NCBI GenBank assembly: GCA_902362455.1
Contig: CABIWJ010000001.1
Coordinates: 124,001 to 188,000 of the forward strand
DNA: 64,000 nucleotides
Direction: 5' to 3'
Origin: Eubacteriaceae bacterium
Lineage (GTDB): Bacteria; Bacillota; Clostridia; Lachnospirales; Lachnospiraceae
Shown here: positions 62,340 to 64,000 of the stretch, in pieces
Layout: each line of letters opens with the position of its first letter
Numbering within the stretch: the stretch's first letter is position 1
Translations under genes and position numbers: made by a program
Notes under the pieces: model-generated
Seen by the model: only the letters and a program-made list of their open reading frames with translations
Database searches by the model: none
Told to the model about the DNA's origin: nothing

Positions 62340-63014
62340 ATGAGTGTGATATTAGAAACCAAACAGCTTTGTAAGTTTTATGGCGCAGGTGAGAATCAGG
62401 TCAAAGCGGTCAATCAGGTGGACATTCAGATTGAGCAGGGAGAATTTGTCGCAATTGTTGGAAAGTCAGGATCCGGTAAAAGTACATTACTTCATATGCT
62501 TGGAGGGCTTGATACCCCGACAAAAGGCAGTGTTACTTTAGCAGGGAAAGATTTATACAGGATGAAGGAAGATGCCCTTGCTGTTTTCCGCAGAAGAAAA
62601 ATCGGATTTGTTTTTCAGGCATTTAATCTGGTTTCATCTATTAATGTCTGGGAAAATATTGTACTGCCACTGGGGCTGGATGGAAGAAAAGTGGATGAAG
62701 CATATGTAAATGATATTATTGCAACTCTGGGAATTGAAAAGAGGATTTACAATCTGCCAAATCAGTTATCCGGAGGACAGCAGCAGAGAGTAGCGATTGC
62801 AAGAGCACTGGTGAATCGTCCGGAAATTATATTTGCGGATGAGCCGACAGGCAATCTTGATTCTAAGACCAGTGATGAGGTGATTGCCCTGTTTAAGATG
62901 ACAGCAAAAAAATATGGACAGACAATTGTAATGATTACCCATGATGACGAAATTGCACAGGTTGCTGACCGTATTCTGGTGATTGAGGACGGACAGGTGG
63001 TGGATTTCAGATGA
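62340..63014 (+). CDS. ABC transporter ATP-binding protein (MacB/BceA type)
   Basis: A 224-residue ATPase with Walker A VGKSGSGKST (about 38-47), Q-loop FVFQAFNL, signature LSGGQQQRVAIARAL (about 142-156), Walker B IIFADEPTGNLD and H-loop MITHDDE. This belongs to the LolD/MacB/BceA group that powers FtsX-like permeases. ATG 62340 follows AAAAGGAGG; the frame is open from 62265 but crosses a hairpin. Its stop overlaps the permease start (ATGA). Confidence 0.93.
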   Translation: MSVILETKQLCKFYGAGENQVKAVNQVDIQIEQGEFVAIVGKSGSGKSTLLHMLGGLDTPTKGSVTLAGKDLYRMKEDALAVFRRRKIGFVFQAFNLVSSINVWENIVLPLGLDGRKVDEAYVNDIIATLGIEKRIYNLPNQLSGGQQQRVAIARALVNRPEIIFADEPTGNLDSKTSDEVIALFKMTAKKYGQTIVMITHDDEIAQVADRILVIEDGQVVDFR

Positions 63015-64000
63015 AGACAATAAGCAGGATTGCATATAGCAATGACAAAAAGAACAAGACAAGAAGTATACTGATTATGATGTCCATATGTCTGACCACG
63101 ATGTTGCTTGTGATTATCAGTACTGTGGGAAATGGAATGATACGTTTGCAGAAAAGTCAGGCGGCAGGCTCATATGGAAACAATTATGGTCTGTTTGTCG
63201 CAGCAGATGCCTCGCAGATAAAGGAAGTAAGCCGCCGTGCAGAAATAGATGCAATAGGAATTATGTGTACAGAAGGCATCATAAAAGGCAATGAAAACGG
63301 CGGGTTTGTCTGCATGGATGAGACTGCAAGAAAAATGCTTCCCTATAATAAGGAATATGAGTTAAAGGAAGGAAAGTATCCGAAAAAAATGCAGGAAATT
63401 GCCGCCGGAAGAGCTTTTTTTCGTGCAATGGGATATGATGATGTAAAGGTCGGAGATACGGTTACACTGGATTACCGTGCAGGGATGCGGTCAGAATATA
63501 AGCCGGAAGAGTTTGTTGTCAGCGGAATCTTATATGACCGGGATGAGTATACCATCGAGGCATCTTATGTTGCTTTCGGGTCACAGGAGTTTTATGATGA
63601 GCACGTTGCAGAGAATGACAGACAGTATAATATTTATTTTACTTTAAATGATTCTGCAAATGTATCTATGAATAATATTGAACCGGTTATAAAGCAGATT
63701 GCAGCAGCTTGTGGGATTGAAGAAAAAAACGTTATAGTCAATGATCTCTATCTGCGATGGGTATTGCAGCCGAGTTATGAAACGATTGCGGTATGCGGGG
63801 TTTTGATTCTTGCAATTGTACTTTTCTCTGTTGTGGTCATTTATAATATTTTTCAGGTCGGTATTGCCAACAAGATACAGGAGTATGGAAAAATCAAGGC
63901 TCTGGGAGCGACAAAAAAGCAGATGAAACAACTGATCTTCAGAGAGGGTATGTTTTTGACAATTTTTTCAATACCGGTTGGATTGCTTCTTGGTTTTCTG
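63011..64000 (+). CDS. FtsX-like ABC transporter permease (cut by window edge)
   Basis: The frame is open from ATG 63011 to the right edge (330 codons). Helix 1 is at about residues 18-40 (SILIMMSICLTTMLLVIIS), then a roughly 215-residue extracytoplasmic domain, helix 2 at about 262-283, and the cytoplasmic loop IQEYGKIKALGATKKQMKQL typical of the FtsX family, with another helix at the edge. The large domain after helix 1 is a MacB-like start. With the coupled ATPase and the upstream two-component system it probably forms an envelope-peptide sensing or export module. Confidence 0.9.
   Translation, partial: MKTISRIAYSNDKKNKTRSILIMMSICLTTMLLVIISTVGNGMIRLQKSQAAGSYGNNYGLFVAADASQIKEVSRRAEIDAIGIMCTEGIIKGNENGGFVCMDETARKMLPYNKEYELKEGKYPKKMQEIAAGRAFFRAMGYDDVKVGDTVTLDYRAGMRSEYKPEEFVVSGILYDRDEYTIEASYVAFGSQEFYDEHVAENDRQYNIYFTLNDSANVSMNNIEPVIKQIAAACGIEEKNVIVNDLYLRWVLQPSYETIAVCGVLILAIVLFSVVVIYNIFQVGIANKIQEYGKIKALGATKKQMKQLIFREGMFLTIFSIPVGLLLGFL

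Overview
This window looks like a chromosomal stretch of an AT-rich, low-GC Gram-positive anaerobe of the class Clostridia, most probably Lachnospiraceae. The evidence is the clostridial sporulation/division locus (spoVT, hup, rqcP, yabP, yabQ, divIC, spoIIE, tilS, hpt, ftsH), a ptb-buk pair, a DUF4080-type radical SAM protein, a VanW-family secreted protein and strong GGAG-type ribosome binding sites. The genus cannot be fixed from sequence reading alone. No rRNA, CRISPR array, insertion sequence with a transposase gene, or prophage was seen.

Layout. 1-1.5 kb: a sensor kinase (cut by the left edge) and its response regulator, minus strand. 1.7-7.1 kb: ptb, buk, a HAD phosphatase, a branched-chain aminotransferase, a DUF308 membrane protein and a C_GCAxxG_C_C redox protein. 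7.2-16.7 kb: a broken AbiEii-like gene, then the sporulation/division locus through ftsH. 17-20.3 kb: a GH13 glucanase, tRNA-Tyr and tRNA-Leu, and a convergent amidase. 20.7-25.9 kb: a surface-glycan operon (flippase, two GT2 enzymes, DUF2304, DUF2142). 25.9-27 kb: a CBS-domain alarmone synthetase, then tRNA-Phe, tRNA-Gly(UCC) and tRNA-Gly(GCC). 27.7-30.8 kb: a CobW-like GTPase, DegV, an orphan AbrB-type protein and an unknown gene. 31-41.9 kb: aroA, an O-antigen-ligase-like protein, leuS, a membrane protein with an LtaS-like enzyme, a hairpin-dense non-coding block and a chemoreceptor. 42.2-51.2 kb: a radical SAM protein, nth, an exonuclease, a small membrane ORF, VanW, an AIR-synthase-like protein, an Lrp/aminotransferase pair, trmL and an acetyltransferase remnant. 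51.3-56 kb, minus strand: mutS2, response regulator, kinase. 56.4-60.2 kb: an HtrA-like protein that has lost its catalytic triad, a YhaM-type nuclease and an RlmD-type methyltransferase. 60.2-64 kb: a two-component system with an ABC transporter whose base and codon use differ from the rest; the permease is cut by the right edge.

The most unusual content is non-coding. A family of about 130-160 bp multi-hairpin elements occurs five times, plus one fragment. Every copy points the same way as local transcription, and four of the five full copies stop at the ribosome binding site of a gene. Hairpin arms change sequence between copies but keep pairing. At three copies short direct repeats flank the element, and in two of these (E and F) the repeat is the ribosome binding site itself. 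This suggests a mobile element that duplicates Shine-Dalgarno sequences when it inserts. A second 37-nt repeat sits directly behind two terminators, and a nested inverted repeat of about 210 bp fills the gap at 39.5-39.7 kb. Other points of interest are the CBS-alarmone synthetase fusion, the pseudoprotease, a spoIIE promoter with the atypical 21-bp spacing of Spo0A-activated promoters, and several palindromes overlapping promoters.
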